From positions 1-40,119 of the forward strand of contig JAICGZ010000017.1 of NCBI GenBank assembly GCA_025922875.1: a DNA stretch of 40,119 bases, written 5' to 3'. This document shows positions 1 through 9,807 of this stretch, in pieces (positions within the stretch are counted from its first letter, which is position 1; each line of letters starts with the position of its first letter). Both the position numbers and the translations under genes were made by a program. The DNA comes from Pyrinomonadaceae bacterium (GTDB lineage: Bacteria; Acidobacteriota; Blastocatellia; Pyrinomonadales; Pyrinomonadaceae). The notes below the pieces were generated by a model. It did no database searches. It worked only from the letters and a program-made list of their open reading frames with translations, and had not been told where the DNA came from.

Positions 1-45
1 CTGGTTCGGGCTTTGCCCGAGTTTATGGGCCAAAGGCCGAACCAG
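1..45. repeat. Imperfect inverted repeat at left edge
   Basis: Arms beginning CTGGTTCGG and ending CCGAACCAG pair over about 19 bases with two mismatches, around a short AT-containing centre. It may run past the left edge of the window. It could form a hairpin terminator for a gene outside the window, but there is no T-tract. It is followed by further small GC-rich hairpins. Confidence 0.6.
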
Positions 46-78
46 GGGCACAGCCCAAATTTCATTAAAAACTTTCAC

Positions 79-97
79 GGCGCGGCCTAGCCGCGCC
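79..97. repeat. Short perfect GC hairpin
   Basis: GGCGCGGC and its complement GCCGCGCC flank a CTA loop. It sits in the gene-free stretch 1-351 between two larger inverted repeats. No T-run follows, so a terminator role is not shown. Confidence 0.5.
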
Positions 98-142
98 TCA
101 CATCAGGCGGCGAAGCCGCGGCCGAGGCCCGTAATGGACTTC

Positions 143-242
143 TTCTCTGTGCAACCTCTGTGTCCTCTGTGCCATGTGGTTTAAGGATCATTCGTGAAAC
201 AACCACAGAGCAACCACAGAGCACTCAGAGTTGCACAGAGAA
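143..242. repeat. CACAGAG-family dispersed palindrome
   Basis: The left arm starts TTCTCTGTGCAAC and the right arm ends GTTGCACAGAGAA. Both arms are built from repeated CACAGAG/CTCTGTG units. A clear relative lies at 18254-18342, and CACAAAG variants lie at 7318-7384 and 16348-16417. The rest of 1-351 holds only smaller hairpins, and I see no gene in it. Confidence 0.8.
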
Positions 243-351
243 TCCGACTTTTCGGGCAAAGCCGTTTGAACTCTAAACTGTAACCTCGACAGCCATCGAG
301 GAATCGCTGTAAACTTCTCTCGCCCATTCCTGTTTTGAGAGGACTCCAATC

Positions 352-1398
352 ATGAACGTTCCCGTTCGGTTTCTACGCCGGCAGCGTCCTTTGCTTTGCT
401 CTGTTCTGTTAACTCTAATCACATCTTTCACTGCGCTGGCGCAGTCCCAGCCTGACCCGAACGTAAAACTCGATGCCGGAAACGGCGGCCATAATACCCT
501 TCAGGGCGACCTGATTACACCAAGCGGACAGCGGTTTGACCGTCCAGTGATAGTCAGGCTTGGCACTCCGAAAGGTGAAATCACGACCACGTCCAACGGC
601 AATGGCTCATTTATTTTTCGCCAGCTGACTGCGGGCCGGTACACCGTAATCATTGATGCCGGTGACGCATATGCTCTGGCCAGGGAGGTAGTTGACATTA
701 ATGAATCGAGCAGTGGCGCCATGGGCCGCATAGGACAAACCTACACCGTGCAGGTTCACCTGCGCCCCGTTTCCGCACAGCCAGTTACCAAGGGCGTAAT
801 CTCAGCTAATGATCCTCCGCAAGCCGCACTCGATCTCTATAACAAAGCCCTTACATCAGTGAAGGACGGCAACAGAGAAAAAGCCATCGAACAACTGAAG
901 GGTGCGATCGCGATCCACCCCGCGTTTGTGGCGGCACTGAATGGCCTCGGCGTTCAGTATATGAAGATGGGCAAGCATCAAGCTGCGTACGAGGCGTTTA
1001 GTAATGCGCTAAAAATCACCCCGGATAGTTTTATTCTTCACCTGAATTGTGGCATTACACTCTTCTACTTAAAGAAGTATGCGGAAGCGGAAGCAGAATT
1101 CGCAGCAGCGCTACTGAAAAACGAAGCGTCAGGACCAGCCCACATTTACAGAGCCCGATCTCTCATTGCTCTGAACCGCCTGGATGATGCGGCGACGAGT
1201 CTGAAGCGCGCTGTCGAAATTGGTGGAGATGATGTGAAGATAGCTCATCGTTACCTCGCCGGCATTTACGTTGAGAGGGGTGAAGCAGCGGAAGCGGTCA
1301 AGGAACTGGAGCTGTATCTCAAGGCGATCCCTTCTTCGAAAGAAACTGATCAGATTAAGAACCTGATCAAGGAGTTGAATAAGAAAGCGGGCAGCTAG
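352..1398 (+). CDS. Secreted TPR protein with carboxypeptidase-regulatory-like domain
   Basis: Exported protein of 348 residues, probably a periplasmic scaffold or binding protein; the partner is unknown. A signal peptide covers about residues 1-30: Arg-rich start, hydrophobic core, then ALAQ. Residues 50-135 look like a carboxypeptidase-regulatory beta-sandwich (a D-G-x-F-x-F-x-x-L-x-x-G-x-Y-x-V pattern near the tail is visible as SNGNGSFIFRQLTAGRYTV). From about residue 155 to 335 there are roughly five tetratricopeptide units with typical A-x-x-x-L-G and Y-x-x-A-x-x-x-F spacing. A GAGAGGA ribosome site sits just ahead of the ATG. It appears monocistronic. This architecture is common in Acidobacteria. 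The domain calls are firm but the function is not known. Confidence 0.88.
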   Translation: MNVPVRFLRRQRPLLCSVLLTLITSFTALAQSQPDPNVKLDAGNGGHNTLQGDLITPSGQRFDRPVIVRLGTPKGEITTTSNGNGSFIFRQLTAGRYTVIIDAGDAYALAREVVDINESSSGAMGRIGQTYTVQVHLRPVSAQPVTKGVISANDPPQAALDLYNKALTSVKDGNREKAIEQLKGAIAIHPAFVAALNGLGVQYMKMGKHQAAYEAFSNALKITPDSFILHLNCGITLFYLKKYAEAEAEFAAALLKNEASGPAHIYRARSLIALNRLDDAATSLKRAVEIGGDDVKIAHRYLAGIYVERGEAAEAVKELELYLKAIPSSKETDQIKNLIKELNKKAGS

Positions 1399-1504
1399 TA
1401 GCAACGCGTTAGGGAGTGACGCGATCAGCGCCATCAAACCTCAACGACTTACCCCCTTTCGCAGGGAAAGGATTTCTATTTAGTAAGCCTCACGTTAATG
1501 CCTT

Positions 1505-3154
1505 ATGAAAACTAACACAGCTGAATCAAATGGACGACTGTCACGGGAAAAAGCCAGCCGCCAGGACGCCGAAATTCTTCGCGATGCCAATATCGCATTG
1601 ACGGAAAACCTCAGCCTTGAAAAAGTCCTCGAAACGCTGCTCGATTTTCTCAGCAAGCTTGTTCCGTATGACAGCGCGAATGTGATGTTGCGGAATGGAG
1701 ACTCGCAATTTGTTGTCAGCGCGCTCCGGTCTTATGAAGAATTTCAGGGTGAGACCCCTCGATTCATTGCCTTCGACGCGAAAACCAATCCGATTTTGCA
1801 GCACCTTTGTTTAACTAAACAGAGCGTGGTTGTGCCGGATACGCACCGGGAGACTGGCTGGCAATGGGTAAACGGCGCCGGCCACGTGCGCAATTGGTTT
1901 GGAGTGCCGCTGCTCGCATCAGGAAAGGTCATCGGTGTCTATTCGGTGGACAAGGCGGAACCATTTTTCTTTCAGGAAGAGCACGTACGGTTGGCCGAGA
2001 AGCTCGCGGCGCGTGCGGCCAGTGCGATTCGAAATGCTCAGTTGTTCGAGCAAACCCAGCATCACGTGGCGGAACTCGAGGAACGCATTGCCGAACGCAA
2101 GCGCGCGGAAGCGGCGCTGCGCGAGAGCGAAGAGCGTTATCGCGAGTTGTTTGAGAATGCGAGAGACGCTATTTACGTTCACGATCTCGAGGGAAATTAC
2201 ATGAGCGTGAACCGCGCCGCGGAACAACTGTCCGGATATACACGCGACGAAATTGTCGGTCATAACTTTGTGGAGTTCGTAGCTGAAGAGCATGTTCGGC
2301 ATGTGCGCAAAAGCTTCTGCGCAAAACTGGCTGAACAAGGTGCAACCAGTTATGAAGTAGACGTGATTGCAAAGGATGGACGCCGCATCCCGGTCGAGGT
2401 CAGTAGTCGCGCAATCTATGAGAACGGCTTGCTGGTTGGCGTTCAAGGAATGGCGCGCGACATCACCGAACGTAAGGTGGCCCAGGACGCACTGCAAATG
2501 TTTTCACGCCAGCTAATCGAAGCTCAGGAGGACGAACGACGGCGCATAGCGCGCGAACTACACGACCAAATCGGCCAGGTCCTGACCGCTATTAAAATGA
2601 ACCTTCATACCGTGCAGCAGGATTGCAACTCTATGGAAGCAGGTTCACACATTAAAGACAACATCGACGCGGTTGACGAAGCCCTTCGACTGGTCCGCGA
2701 TCTCTCGATCGATCTGCGGCCGCCATTGTTAGACGATTTAGGATTGGTTACAGCTCTGCGCTGGTACGTTGACCGTTATGCTAAACGCACCGGGCTGAAC
2801 GTTGATGTGGTGATTAAACTGGCCGACGAAAATGAGCGTTTCTCACGCGAAGTTGAAACCGCATGCTTTCGGATCGCGCAGGAAGCATTGACCAACATCG
2901 TTCGCCACGCACAAGCGAGTCAGATACTTGTCTACGTGGCAAAAGACGAAAACAGCCTCACTCTGTCAGTGAAGGACGACGGCGTGGGCTTTGATGTCGA
3001 GAGTTTGAGAAAACGCGCGAAACGGGTGGCCACTCTCGGACTCATCAGCATGCAGGAACGAGCTCATGCCGCAGGCGGCGCCATCGACATCAACTCTGTG
3101 CCTTCAGAAGGCACAGAGATCCGGTTCAAGTTCCCACTCGAATACGAGCTCTAA
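1505..3154 (+). CDS. GAF-PAS sensor histidine kinase, NarL/DegS type
   Basis: Cytoplasmic sensor kinase of 549 residues with no transmembrane segment. Order of parts: GAF domain about residues 35-180, a short charged coiled coil 183-210, PAS domain 211-325 ending in the usual DITERK, HisKA_3 dimerisation helix with phospho-accepting His353 in RELHDQIGQ, then HATPase_c with N-box Asn464 (EALTNIVRHA) and G-box DDGVGFD at 491-497. Kinases of this subfamily phosphorylate LuxR-type response regulators, but none lies beside it, so the partner is encoded elsewhere. No strong ribosome site precedes the ATG. Its last 29 bases overlap the convergent gene on the other strand. The ligands of the GAF and PAS domains cannot be told from sequence. 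Confidence 0.93.
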   Translation: MKTNTAESNGRLSREKASRQDAEILRDANIALTENLSLEKVLETLLDFLSKLVPYDSANVMLRNGDSQFVVSALRSYEEFQGETPRFIAFDAKTNPILQHLCLTKQSVVVPDTHRETGWQWVNGAGHVRNWFGVPLLASGKVIGVYSVDKAEPFFFQEEHVRLAEKLAARAASAIRNAQLFEQTQHHVAELEERIAERKRAEAALRESEERYRELFENARDAIYVHDLEGNYMSVNRAAEQLSGYTRDEIVGHNFVEFVAEEHVRHVRKSFCAKLAEQGATSYEVDVIAKDGRRIPVEVSSRAIYENGLLVGVQGMARDITERKVAQDALQMFSRQLIEAQEDERRRIARELHDQIGQVLTAIKMNLHTVQQDCNSMEAGSHIKDNIDAVDEALRLVRDLSIDLRPPLLDDLGLVTALRWYVDRYAKRTGLNVDVVIKLADENERFSREVETACFRIAQEALTNIVRHAQASQILVYVAKDENSLTLSVKDDGVGFDVESLRKRAKRVATLGLISMQERAHAAGGAIDINSVPSEGTEIRFKFPLEYEL

Positions 3155-4538
3155 TACCCCAGTCCTGGCGGACAAATTGGTCCATCAGATCTTCAACCCT
3201 GCTCGCCGGCGCGTAGCGCTCGCTCGGACGAGGCTCAGTGTTTTCAATAAACCAACCATCATACCGGGCAGCGGTTAACACCGCTGGATCGTAATCAAAG
3301 AGTTTCGTGATATCGATCTTTCGATCCTTCATCGCCCTGCTCCATCTTTCGTAAATAAAGCGCTGTGCTTCAGGCGATACGCGATGGATGCCTCTATTTT
3401 GCTGCCGGCCGGTTCGACACTGTTCCAGAAAAAATCCTGCCTGGACCAACGCAGCTAACAAACCACCGATATCGAATTGCACGATCGATGTTGGAAGGGC
3501 TTCGTTACGTCGAGACACAAAGCTATATGGATATCCGAGATAAGCAATATGGATTCGCCCGGATGGTCCATGTTCCGAAACGATGTCCCAGGTATGTGGC
3601 GCTATTTTGAAATCTGGTTTCTCTTTTATATCTCTTATGCACGGACAAAACTCCTGGTCACCACTGGAAGCACTGAGGAGTTTTATGCCGGGCCTGTGGC
3701 TCAACGGCCACTTCCCTCTGAATGGGTTGCGGCCGGAACAGCCGAGAACGTAATCACAACCGAGCATTAGCTCCTCGAGCGAATTCGAACGAACGAGTTT
3801 GTTGTCTGCCAATCGAGAAACGTGCAAGTGTGGATCCGGATCGTAGAACAAGACGTCACAGCCATGTTTGAGAAGCAGATTCGCCACTCCCCTGCCGATG
3901 CTTCCCATGCCAATGATGCCGAGTTGTTTTCCTCGTAGTGATTGGCCTCGGAGGAAGTCTGTCTTTAGTTTCTCGATCAGCCACCGAGCGAAAATAGGGC
4001 CGCCCATCTGTAGTTTGACTGCGGCTCGAGCCCACGAGATCACGGCGAACGGTGGCGGCTTTTCTTCAACCTGGAAAATACCTGAAGAGGTCTGTTCAAC
4101 ACCGCAGACTGCATACTGTTGCAGGATCTCAGCAGGCACACGTGTAATGCACACTCCTGCATCGTCCAGGACCAGGACACGTCTAATCCGCCTTTGCGCC
4201 AGCGCCTCCGCGGCGATTTTCCAGAGCCTGTCAACGTCTCTTTCGAAATAAGAATGGAATTCTCCGGGCGGGGGCACGGTCGTCTCGACAACTGTCACTC
4301 CCATATCGCGCAAAGTTTTGATCACTGGAAAACTGTTTGAATAGATTTTTCCGAGCGCGAAAATGTTTTTCAGAGTTAGCCCCATGTCGGCGGCGGTCTG
4401 GAAGAAATCGATCGTCTGTTGCAGCATGTGCTGAACGGCGACGAGAGCCGTGTCTTCACCAAAGTCAAAGCGAGCTGCTCTGGCACAATCCAGGAGAGAT
4501 CGAGTTACTTCCAGTGGGGGTGATTGTGAGTGTGACAT
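3126..4538 (-). CDS. Divergent S-adenosylhomocysteine hydrolase-like NAD-binding protein
   Basis: Protein of 470 residues whose middle aligns by eye with the true SAH hydrolase encoded at 6025-7302. LDDAG (124-128) matches IDDGS, GVEQTSSGI (146-154) matches [10 protein letters not shown], and the Rossmann loop GIIGMGSIGRG (207-217) followed by FYDPDP matches [10 protein letters not shown]...TEVDP. Key SAHH features are absent: the K-x-x-x-D-N catalytic segment reads KLQMGG, and the substrate His of NSGHFD reads SSGDQEF. About 170 residues after residue 300 are unlike SAHH. It therefore probably binds NAD(P) but is unlikely to hydrolyse SAH. It stands just upstream of, and divergent from, metK-ahcY, which hints at a role near the methyl cycle. 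A plain 2-hydroxyacid dehydrogenase-type enzyme is an alternative. The real substrate is unknown. Confidence 0.75.
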   Translation of the reverse strand: MSHSQSPPLEVTRSLLDCARAARFDFGEDTALVAVQHMLQQTIDFFQTAADMGLTLKNIFALGKIYSNSFPVIKTLRDMGVTVVETTVPPPGEFHSYFERDVDRLWKIAAEALAQRRIRRVLVLDDAGVCITRVPAEILQQYAVCGVEQTSSGIFQVEEKPPPFAVISWARAAVKLQMGGPIFARWLIEKLKTDFLRGQSLRGKQLGIIGMGSIGRGVANLLLKHGCDVLFYDPDPHLHVSRLADNKLVRSNSLEELMLGCDYVLGCSGRNPFRGKWPLSHRPGIKLLSASSGDQEFCPCIRDIKEKPDFKIAPHTWDIVSEHGPSGRIHIAYLGYPYSFVSRRNEALPTSIVQFDIGGLLAALVQAGFFLEQCRTGRQQNRGIHRVSPEAQRFIYERWSRAMKDRKIDITKLFDYDPAVLTAARYDGWFIENTEPRPSERYAPASRVEDLMDQFVRQDWGIRARIRVGT

Positions 4539-4752
4539 AACCAGGAAAATTGCCCTGAAACGAGAGGGGGGTTAGTCATTCCGGCGGGCGGTGCTTACTT
4601 CTCTGCCTAAAATAGATGTCAGTAAATGTCGATACGTAACACGAAAATCCTGTAATAAAGGTTTGTAATTGGTGCAGTATGAAGTCGTAAGGGCCGTCCA
4701 TACGAAGCACTTGAGCTCTAAACTGCATCACTACAACGAAGGGCTAATCGCC

Positions 4753-4781
4753 TTGACACTCGCAAAGCGCGACTGTTAAAG
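4753..4781 (+). promoter_or_regulatory. Sigma70-type promoter of metK
   Basis: A perfect -35 TTGACA (4753-4758), 17-base spacer, and -10-like TTAAAG (4776-4781). It lies 56 bases ahead of the metK TTG codon, leaving a short leader with AAGGAG at 4828-4833 next to the start. The 4539-4837 intergenic stretch contains nothing else I can name; I could not fit a SAM riboswitch into it. Confidence 0.6.
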
Positions 4782-4837
4782 TTTGCGGTCTTTTTCTGCA
4801 CTGAATTCGAGTCTGTGTAAAACAAAAAGGAGTTGTT

Positions 4838-5989
4838 TTGACTAGCGAATCCGGTTACCTCTTTACCTCTGAATCAGTTACTGAAGGTCATCCCGACAAG
4901 ATCTCCGATCAGATCTCCGATGCAGTCCTTGACGCGGCCTTGAGTGTCGATCCAAAAGCCCGTGTGGCGTGTGAAACACTCGTCACCACCGGTCTTGTGG
5001 TTGTCGCCGGCGAGATCACTACCGACGCCGTGATCGACTACTCGAGAGTCGCGCGTGAAACGGTTCGCGACATCGGCTACACCCGCGCGAAATATGGTTT
5101 CGATTGCGACACCTGCGCTGTGTTGTCCGCGCTCGACCGTCAGTCACCCGACATAGCAATGGGTGTTGACACCGGTGGCGCCGGCGATCAGGGATTGATG
5201 TTTGGCTTTGCTTGCAATGAAACGCCCGAGTTGATGCCGTTGCCGATTCAGTTGGCGCACATGCTGTCACGCCGTCTTTCCGAAGTGCGCAAATCAGGCG
5301 AGCTTCCTTATCTTCGTCCCGATGGGAAATCCCAGGTGACAGTTGAATATCGTGATGGCCGTCCTTTCAGGCTCGAAGCCGTGGTCATCTCTTCGCAGCA
5401 CGACGCAAACGTCAGCAACGAACAACTGCGTTCGGACATCGAGGAGAAAGTTATCAAACACACTGTCTCTTCTGAGCTGCTCGACGAAAACACGAAGTAT
5501 CACATCAACCCAACCGGACGCTTCGTGACTGGTGGTCCGCAGGGAGACGCTGGTGTAACCGGCAGGAAAATAATTGTCGATACATACGGAGGCTACGCGC
5601 CTCACGGTGGTGGTGCTTTCTCGGGCAAGGATCCCACGAAGGTCGATCGTTCGGCCGCTTACATGGCGCGTTATGTCGCGAAGAACATCGTCGCCGCCGG
5701 ACTCGCGGATCGATGTCTGGTCCAACTCGCCTACGCGATCGGAGTCGCCGATCCGGTTTCAGTGCTGGTCGATACCGCGGGCACTGGGCGGATCAGCGAA
5801 ACTGCTTTGGCAAAGTTGGTGCGAGATAACTTTGAACTTACGCCAGGGGGAATAATAGAATCACTGAATCTACGCCGGCCGATATATAAAGCTACCGCCG
5901 CTTACGGCCACTTTGGACGTAATGAAGAAGGTTTCAGTTGGGAAAAGACCGACAAAGCCGAAATTCTACGTGCAACTGCCGGCATTTGA
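4838..5989 (+). CDS. metK: S-adenosylmethionine synthetase
   Basis: Cytosolic enzyme that makes S-adenosylmethionine from methionine and ATP, as a tetramer using Mg and K ions. Its 383 residues match the usual bacterial length. Visible signatures are [18 protein letters not shown] near residues 16-33 (ATP and metal binding), GGAGDQG at 113-119, and the phosphate-binding [12 protein letters not shown] at 257-268. The start is TTG: AAGGAG lies five bases ahead, and the N-terminus begins where family members begin. It is the first gene of a two-gene unit with ahcY 35 bases downstream, so synthesis of SAM and removal of its product SAH are expressed together from the promoter at 4753-4781. Confidence 0.98.
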   Translation: MTSESGYLFTSESVTEGHPDKISDQISDAVLDAALSVDPKARVACETLVTTGLVVVAGEITTDAVIDYSRVARETVRDIGYTRAKYGFDCDTCAVLSALDRQSPDIAMGVDTGGAGDQGLMFGFACNETPELMPLPIQLAHMLSRRLSEVRKSGELPYLRPDGKSQVTVEYRDGRPFRLEAVVISSQHDANVSNEQLRSDIEEKVIKHTVSSELLDENTKYHINPTGRFVTGGPQGDAGVTGRKIIVDTYGGYAPHGGGAFSGKDPTKVDRSAAYMARYVAKNIVAAGLADRCLVQLAYAIGVADPVSVLVDTAGTGRISETALAKLVRDNFELTPGGIIESLNLRRPIYKATAAYGHFGRNEEGFSWEKTDKAEILRATAGI

Positions 5990-6021
5990 AAATCACGTAT
6001 TCACAAACAGGGGAATAATAA

Positions 6022-7302
<1,281 letters not shown>

Positions 7303-7317
7303 CCACAAAACCAGTTA

Positions 7318-7384
7318 AGCCACAAAGAGGCACATAAATAGAAACTCGTTCTGTTTATGTGCTTTTTTGTGCCTCTTTGTGGCT
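7318..7384. repeat. CACAAAG-variant palindrome between convergent genes
   Basis: AGCCACAAAGAGGCACATAAA pairs with TTTATGTGC...GCCTCTTTGTGGCT. It occupies almost the whole gap between ahcY and lptFG and touches the lptFG stop codon. The T-run in the right arm makes it a plausible two-way terminator, but repeat family membership is the safer statement. Confidence 0.75.
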
Positions 7385-9714
7385 CATGTTCTTACCCGCG
7401 AGAGAAAGTAGGTACCGGCCGCGGCGAAGATTACTAGTGGCGACCAGCCGGCGACCGAGGGTCGTAGCATCCCATAATTTCCGAGTTGCTGAAATCCTCC
7501 TCCAACCGCCCAGTAAGCGATACCCACGACCACTGCGGCACAAAGCGCAATCACAGTTCCCTTCCGGCCGAACGACACAGCCAGCGGCATACCGATAAGC
7601 GCCATGATGATGATGCCGAACGGGCCGGCGTATTTTCTTTGCAGAGCTACGGCGAGGGCTGAAACGTCCATTCCGCGCCGCTTCGCTGCGTTCAAGTAAC
7701 TTCTTAAATCACGTGCGCTAAGTTGCGAGGGTTTATCGATGGTCGGCTTGAACACTGCCGGTGATTCAACTCCCGCAAAAATAGTTTCAGCGTCAGTTCT
7801 ACGCTCGACTCCCATACCTTTCAACGAAAGCGTTTCAGCCTCGGTGATCTTCAGATGAGCCGGATCGATCCACGCGCCGCTCTTCCCACTGACTACCTGC
7901 GCGAGATGCACTGCGTCAGCATCCAATTCATAGATCGTGGGCTCGATCAGTCGTCCATCTTCACCAAACTCATAGGAATAAAATCGCCGCGTCTCAGTCG
8001 ACGCCAGCCACTGTCGTCCGGTGCGCGTTGTTGCACGCGCCTCGCCGCCACGTATTCTCGCTCGCAGTGCGTCCTGTTTTAGATTCGTTCCAGGCATCAC
8101 GTGCTCCTGGACCAGCCACGATCCGAAAGCCATCGCGAGTGCAAAGAAAAAGCCCGGCAACATTAATCGATAGACGCTCTGGCCCGACGCCCACCACGCT
8201 ATCGCTTCATGTCGTCTCGCAAGCAACGCATAAGTGACGAGCACCGAGATCAACATCGTCGCTGGAAAAAGTTCAACCGCAATGAGCGGCAGGAGAAACA
8301 GTAAGTATCTCGCCACCAAACCTGCGCCCGCGTGAGTCACCGCGATAAATCGCCACAGTTCAAACAAGGTAAAGATGTTGAAGATGGCCGCCAGCGCGAC
8401 AAAGCACACGACGAAACTCACGGCCAACGAGCGAAAGAGTGTCGCGTCCATTAGGTTTGGAAAACCCAGAACGGAGAAACTGCGATGCGAACTCTTACGC
8501 GTTGAGGATACCGGCTCAGCAGCGCCTTTTGATTTCAAAGGGAGAATCGAACGTGAAGAGATAAATGGAATTCGCTGTGTCAACAGGAACAGCAGACTCA
8601 AAGCGAATACAAAGACCGTTGCCAGCCATGGTCCAATGTAAGGCGAAACGGTGCCAACGCGTGCTAACGATTCACCCAGCAGCGAAATCAGGTAATAAAT
8701 AATGACCACGATCAGTGTCAGCAGCACGCCAATGCTTCGGCCGCCACGACGTATTCGTAAACCCAGTGCAGCAGCCATGAGTGAGAAGAAGAAAGGCGCA
8801 GCGGAAAGAGCGGCTCGCCGGTTGAGAATTCGTACAGCTTCTTTTTGCTCTGCTTGTGAGCCGGATGCGACTCGTTCACGAAGGTCAGTCCAGTCCATTG
8901 AATCCGCGTTCGTGTCTCGCTGGTTCAATCGCTGCACGATGTCGGCACGGCCAGTGTTGATGGAAAACCTTAACTGGTCCGAGCGCTCGACGATGTACGA
9001 GTTTTGATCTTCAGTAGTTTGAGTAGGACTGTCCGCAGTCAGGCTGGGAAACTTGGTCGCGAGCACATCAGTTAAAACAAGTTCTGATTGATCGCCTGAT
9101 GAGTCGATTCTTCCGGAACGAGCGGTGAAGACTTCCGTCGTACGATCGGACCGCTGGCCGAAGATGAAAACACGTCCCCAGGCGCCTCGCTCTTTATCGC
9201 CATCACGGACGTAGATGACATATCTGGGCAATGTACTGAACGTACGAGGTTCAACTGGCGAATCGAGTTTCGCCAATGCTCCCTGGAGCGCGATGCGCTC
9301 GAGATCTCTCGCGGCCTCTGGCGCTTCTTTCAAGTGCAGGTAAGTAGTGACGCCCGTCAACAGCAATCCAATCAGCAGTGCGGGCCAGATCATGGTCCAT
9401 GAACCCACACCGGCTGCGCGCATGGCGACGATTTCGCTGTCGCTTCCCATGCGTGAGAAGCCAATGATGATTCCGGCGAGAGTAGCTAAAGGGATTGAGA
9501 ACGTAAGCACTCCGGGCAGCAGCGCTGCGCCGATCGAGCCGAGCAACGAGAAAGGCAAGTCGGCATAGACGACCAGTTCCGCCAGGCGCGCGGCCTGTTG
9601 CGCGAAAAGAACCGCGGTGAGCATCAGGAGCGAGAGGATGATGTAGGGCGCCGTCGCCCCGAGGATGTAACGGGGGATGATGAACTTCCTGAAGTTAAGG
9701 TTTTCCGTTAACAC
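7384..9714 (-). CDS. Fused LptF-LptG lipopolysaccharide export permease
   Basis: Inner-membrane part of the Lpt transporter, which with LptB ATPase pulls LPS from the inner membrane. Most bacteria encode LptF and LptG as two proteins of about 360 residues; here both are in one chain of 776. Half one (about 1-375) has N- and C-terminal transmembrane pairs around a periplasmic beta domain and the cytoplasmic MGSDSEIVAMRAAGV segment that contacts LptB. Half two (about 405-776) repeats the plan, with ARRHEAIAWWASGQS as the matching segment and AKRRGMDVSALAVALQRKYA typical of LptG near its end. A linker of roughly 30 residues joins them (about 375-405). The start is GTG (VLTEN). recO lies upstream, with a repeat between. 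The function call is firm. Confidence 0.93.
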   Translation of the reverse strand: MLTENLNFRKFIIPRYILGATAPYIILSLLMLTAVLFAQQAARLAELVVYADLPFSLLGSIGAALLPGVLTFSIPLATLAGIIIGFSRMGSDSEIVAMRAAGVGSWTMIWPALLIGLLLTGVTTYLHLKEAPEAARDLERIALQGALAKLDSPVEPRTFSTLPRYVIYVRDGDKERGAWGRVFIFGQRSDRTTEVFTARSGRIDSSGDQSELVLTDVLATKFPSLTADSPTQTTEDQNSYIVERSDQLRFSINTGRADIVQRLNQRDTNADSMDWTDLRERVASGSQAEQKEAVRILNRRAALSAAPFFFSLMAAALGLRIRRGGRSIGVLLTLIVVIIYYLISLLGESLARVGTVSPYIGPWLATVFVFALSLLFLLTQRIPFISSRSILPLKSKGAAEPVSSTRKSSHRSFSVLGFPNLMDATLFRSLAVSFVVCFVALAAIFNIFTLFELWRFIAVTHAGAGLVARYLLFLLPLIAVELFPATMLISVLVTYALLARRHEAIAWWASGQSVYRLMLPGFFFALAMAFGSWLVQEHVMPGTNLKQDALRARIRGGEARATTRTGRQWLASTETRRFYSYEFGEDGRLIEPTIYELDADAVHLAQVVSGKSGAWIDPAHLKITEAETLSLKGMGVERRTDAETIFAGVESPAVFKPTIDKPSQLSARDLRSYLNAAKRRGMDVSALAVALQRKYAGPFGIIIMALIGMPLAVSFGRKGTVIALCAAVVVGIAYWAVGGGFQQLGNYGMLRPSVAGWSPLVIFAAAGTYFLSRVRT

Positions 9715-9732
9715 TACGATCGCTAATGTTCT

Positions 9733-9807
9733 TTGTAGGGGTAACCCTGTGTGGCCACCCCCTCGGCGAAATCAAACGAGGGGCGGCCACGGAGGGCCGC
9801 CCTACAA
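9733..9807. repeat. TTGTAGGG/GGCC-family palindrome
   Basis: The arms start TTGTAGGGG and end CCCTACAA, with GTGGCCACC/GGCGGCCACGGAGGGCC inside. Relatives lie at 22954-23029 and 38678-38711. Read on the minus strand, its outermost TTGTAG supplies the last Leu codon and the stop codon of recO. Confidence 0.85.

Noticed and set aside
4539-4837. SAM or SAH riboswitch ahead of metK
   Set aside because: The leader after the promoter at 4753-4781 is only about 50 bases, too short for a SAM-I type element, and no conserved riboswitch core is visible further upstream. A covariance search (Rfam SAM and SAH models) would settle it.
7318-7384. Classical intrinsic terminator
   Set aside because: The hairpin is long and imperfect and belongs to a dispersed repeat family. 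A terminator effect is possible but cannot be asserted from sequence alone.
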